Shown here: positions 62,613 to 64,000 of the stretch, piece after piece | How the letters are laid out: each line of letters begins with the position of its first letter | Numbering within the stretch: position 1 is the first letter of the stretch | From: CALMEC01 sp964531025 | GTDB lineage: Bacteria; Actinomycetota; Thermoleophilia; Miltoncostaeales; Miltoncostaeaceae | NCBI GenBank assembly: GCA_964531025.1 | Contig: CAZHDY010000001.1 | Coordinates: 558,001 to 622,000, forward strand | DNA length: 64,000 bases | Direction: 5' to 3' | Notes under the pieces: generated by a model | What the model saw: the letters and a program-made list of their open reading frames with translations, nothing else | Told to the model about the DNA's origin: nothing | The model's database searches: none | Position numbers and translations under genes: made by a program

Positions 62613-63692
62613 ATGACCCTTCACACTCCGCTCTGCGATCTCCTCGGCATCCGCCACCCGATCCTCCTGGCCGGTATGGCCGGTGGACCAACCACCCCGG
62701 AGCTCGTCGCCGCGATCAGCGAGGCCGGCGGCCTCGGGACGTTCGGGCTCTCGGGGATGACCATGGACGCCGCCCGCGACGCCCTGCGCCGCGCCCGCGC
62801 GCTGACCAGCGCACCCATCGCGATCAACGTGCTCCTCCCGGAGCCCACTCCGCCCAACGTCTCGGACGACGAGCACCGGGCGGCGCTGGCCCCCGTACGT
62901 GAGCGCCTCGGCCTCCCCGTCGATCCGACGCCGCCTCCTGCGGCCGCGAAGCCGCTCGACCTGGTCGCCATGGCCATCGAGGAGGGCGCCGCCGCCATCA
63001 CGACCGGCCTGGGAGACCCCGCTCCGGTCGCTCAGATGACCCACGACGCAGGCCTGCCTCTGCTCGCCATGGTGGCGACCGTGGCCGATGCCGAGACCGC
63101 CGTCGCGTCCGGTGCCGACGGCATCGTCGCCCAGGGAGGCGAGGCCGGAGGGCACCGCTCCAACTTCACGGTGCCGGATCCCGAGCACCCGGTAATGGTG
63201 GGGACCATGGCCCTCGTCCCCCAGATCGTCGACGCCGTCGATGTCCCGGTCGTCGCCACCGGCGGCATCATGGACGGCCGTGGGCTCGTCGCCGCGCTCG
63301 CACTCGGCGCTCAGGCCGCGCAGTTCGGCACCCGGTTCCTCTTCGCCGCTGAGAGCGGTGCCAACGCCGCCTACCGCGCCCGTCTCGCCTCCGCACGGGA
63401 CACCGATGCCCGCATCATCACCAACTTCAGCGGGCGCCCGGCCCGCGGACTCCCCAACGCCCTCCTGGAGGAACTGGAGGCCGCCGGCAGTCCGAACCTC
63501 GGCTATCCCCGGCAGGGCAACGCCCTCGCCGACCTGCGCCGCGACTCGGTGGCCCGAGGCGTGGCCGACCGGGTCTCGACCTGGAGCGGACAGGCCGCAT
63601 CCCTGGGCGTGGTCGATCAGCCCGCCGGCGAGATCGTGCGTGAGGTGATGGCCCAGGCTGAGGACGTCGCGGGTCGCCTGAGCGCCGGCTGA
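62613..63692 (+). CDS. Nitronate monooxygenase
   Basis: A 359-residue FMN-dependent TIM-barrel enzyme (NMO/2-nitropropane dioxygenase family): LGIRHPILLAGMAGGPTTPELVAAISEAGG, VAQGGEAGGH with the catalytic His, PVVATGGIMDGRGLVAALALGAQAAQFGTRFL. It oxidises nitronates to carbonyl compounds and nitrite. It ends in the palindromic terminator at 63700. Confidence 0.92.
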   Translation: MTLHTPLCDLLGIRHPILLAGMAGGPTTPELVAAISEAGGLGTFGLSGMTMDAARDALRRARALTSAPIAINVLLPEPTPPNVSDDEHRAALAPVRERLGLPVDPTPPPAAAKPLDLVAMAIEEGAAAITTGLGDPAPVAQMTHDAGLPLLAMVATVADAETAVASGADGIVAQGGEAGGHRSNFTVPDPEHPVMVGTMALVPQIVDAVDVPVVATGGIMDGRGLVAALALGAQAAQFGTRFLFAAESGANAAYRARLASARDTDARIITNFSGRPARGLPNALLEELEAAGSPNLGYPRQGNALADLRRDSVARGVADRVSTWSGQAASLGVVDQPAGEIVREVMAQAEDVAGRLSAG

Positions 63693-63699
63693 CATCGCG

Positions 63700-63733
63700 A
63701 TGCGGTTCCGGCGACGCGTCGCCGGAACCGCAT
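63700..63733 (+). terminator. Perfect 34-bp palindrome terminator
   Basis: A self-complementary 34-bp sequence (left half ATGCGGTTCCGGCGACG) 7 bp after the nitronate monooxygenase stop. AT-rich sequence follows. Confidence 0.75.
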
Positions 63734-63774
63734 CACAGAAAATAAGAACTCGTCTTGTTAGAGTGGACCACATT

Positions 63775-63882
63775 CGGTGCCCTCCCGTACACCGGGAGAC
63801 ACCGTTATCCCGGTTGCCAACGAGCCGCTGGCCCACGTCGGCCAGCTCACACAAGCCCCCGTGAGCTGGCCGTACCGGGAGT
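63775..63882 (+). promoter_or_regulatory. Long structured 5' leader with mutually exclusive hairpins
   Basis: The 190-nt region before the gene at 63924 contains several stems: CTCCC/GGGAG (63782-63798); GCTGGCC/GGCCAGC (63827-63846); and GGCCAGCTCAC/GTGAGCTGGCC (63840-63871, 11 bp, perfect). The segment 63840-63846 is used in both of the last two, so they cannot coexist. CTCCCGTAC (63782) can also pair with GTACCGGGAG (63873-63882). This looks like a riboswitch or attenuator. I could not match it to a known class. Confidence 0.5.
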
Positions 63883-63923
63883 GAGTATCACGTAGAAGCA
63901 CGAGACGAGGAGCGCCCCGAACC

Positions 63924-64000
63924 ATGAGCCCCACACCCGCCGCTCTCCGAGTCACCGCCCGCCGACGGATCGGGATGGCCGCGGCACCCGCCGTCATGGG
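63924..64000 (+). CDS. 5' end of an exported protein, cut by the window
   Basis: The ATG at 63924 has AGGAG 11 nt upstream. The visible 25 residues (MSPTPAALRVTARRRIGMAA then APAVM) look like the start of a signal peptide: Arg cluster followed by an Ala-rich stretch. The long structured leader before it suggests ligand- or stress-controlled expression, as is common for actinobacterial cell-wall hydrolases, but the product is not visible. Confidence 0.55.
   Translation, partial: MSPTPAALRVTARRRIGMAAAPAVM

Noticed and set aside
63734..63923. Calling the leader a c-di-AMP (ydaO) riboswitch
   Set aside because: The downstream exported protein fits, but I cannot find the conserved core of that class; recorded as unknown instead.

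Overview
The window is high-GC actinobacterial-type DNA: GTG starts are common, many genes overlap by ATGA or GTGA, several promoters lie so close to the start codon that transcripts may be leaderless, and neither tRNA gene encodes CCA. The gene mix includes Cys-rich and lipobox secreted proteins, a DUF11 repeat protein, a secreted glucuronyl C5-epimerase-like protein, an M48/PH membrane protein and paralogous ECF sigma factors. I infer Actinomycetota, possibly class Thermoleophilia (Solirubrobacterales-like). No rRNA or other taxonomic marker is present, so this placement is tentative. There is no prophage, IS transposase, CRISPR array or plasmid backbone; most of the window looks chromosomal.

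Layout. 0.2-7 kb: a drug-efflux ABC pair, two MFS or oxidoreductase genes divergent from TetR regulators. 7-9.2 kb: a RecQ-like helicase with a phosphoribosyltransferase-like tail. 9.3-12.3 kb: the three-gene proton-translocating transhydrogenase operon (pntB, pntAb, pntAa). 12.8-19.1 kb: two paralogous PH/M48 membrane proteins, one with an intact zinc site and one that has lost it, flanking a small Ada-like zinc protein and AlkA. 19.2-23.3 kb: an ArsR-rhodanese/MFS operon and a TetR/DUF4386 divergent pair with two perfect operators. 23.4-30.4 kb: tRNA-Arg, a nitroreductase-family protein, a DUF11 surface protein, MscL, a 197-bp structured inverted repeat and a TetR/MFS pair. 30.5-33.5 kb: gcvP behind a tandem glycine riboswitch.

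33.7-45.7 kb is the most unusual part. Three paralogous two-gene units, each an ECF sigma factor overlapping a large single-pass membrane protein with a SecD-P1-like extracytoplasmic domain, all lie on the minus strand. All three share a near-identical promoter whose upstream box begins exactly 27 nt from the start codon. Between them lie a fourth, unrelated ECF/anti-sigma-like operon with two secreted proteins (36.0-38.4 kb), a glycosyltransferase-methyltransferase fusion and a cyclophilin.

45.8-57 kb: a C5-epimerase-like protein, tRNA-Gly, PhoD-like phosphatase, YibE/F protein, a cupin-acetyltransferase fusion, RlmH, a cyclophilin lipoprotein, a desulfurase-fold protein lacking its PLP lysine paired with TusA, SerC and a VOC protein. 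57-64 kb: a polysaccharide deacetylase lipoprotein; a three-gene cassette of a MauE-MauD fusion, a Tat-exported Cys-rich protein and a CcdA-like/beta-propeller-like fusion; an SMI1/KNR4 protein; nitronate monooxygenase; and a long switchable RNA leader in front of a truncated exported protein.

A 128-129-bp composite repeat (two 31-bp palindromes 97-98 bp apart) occurs three times, at 15.2, 19.1 and 56.0 kb.
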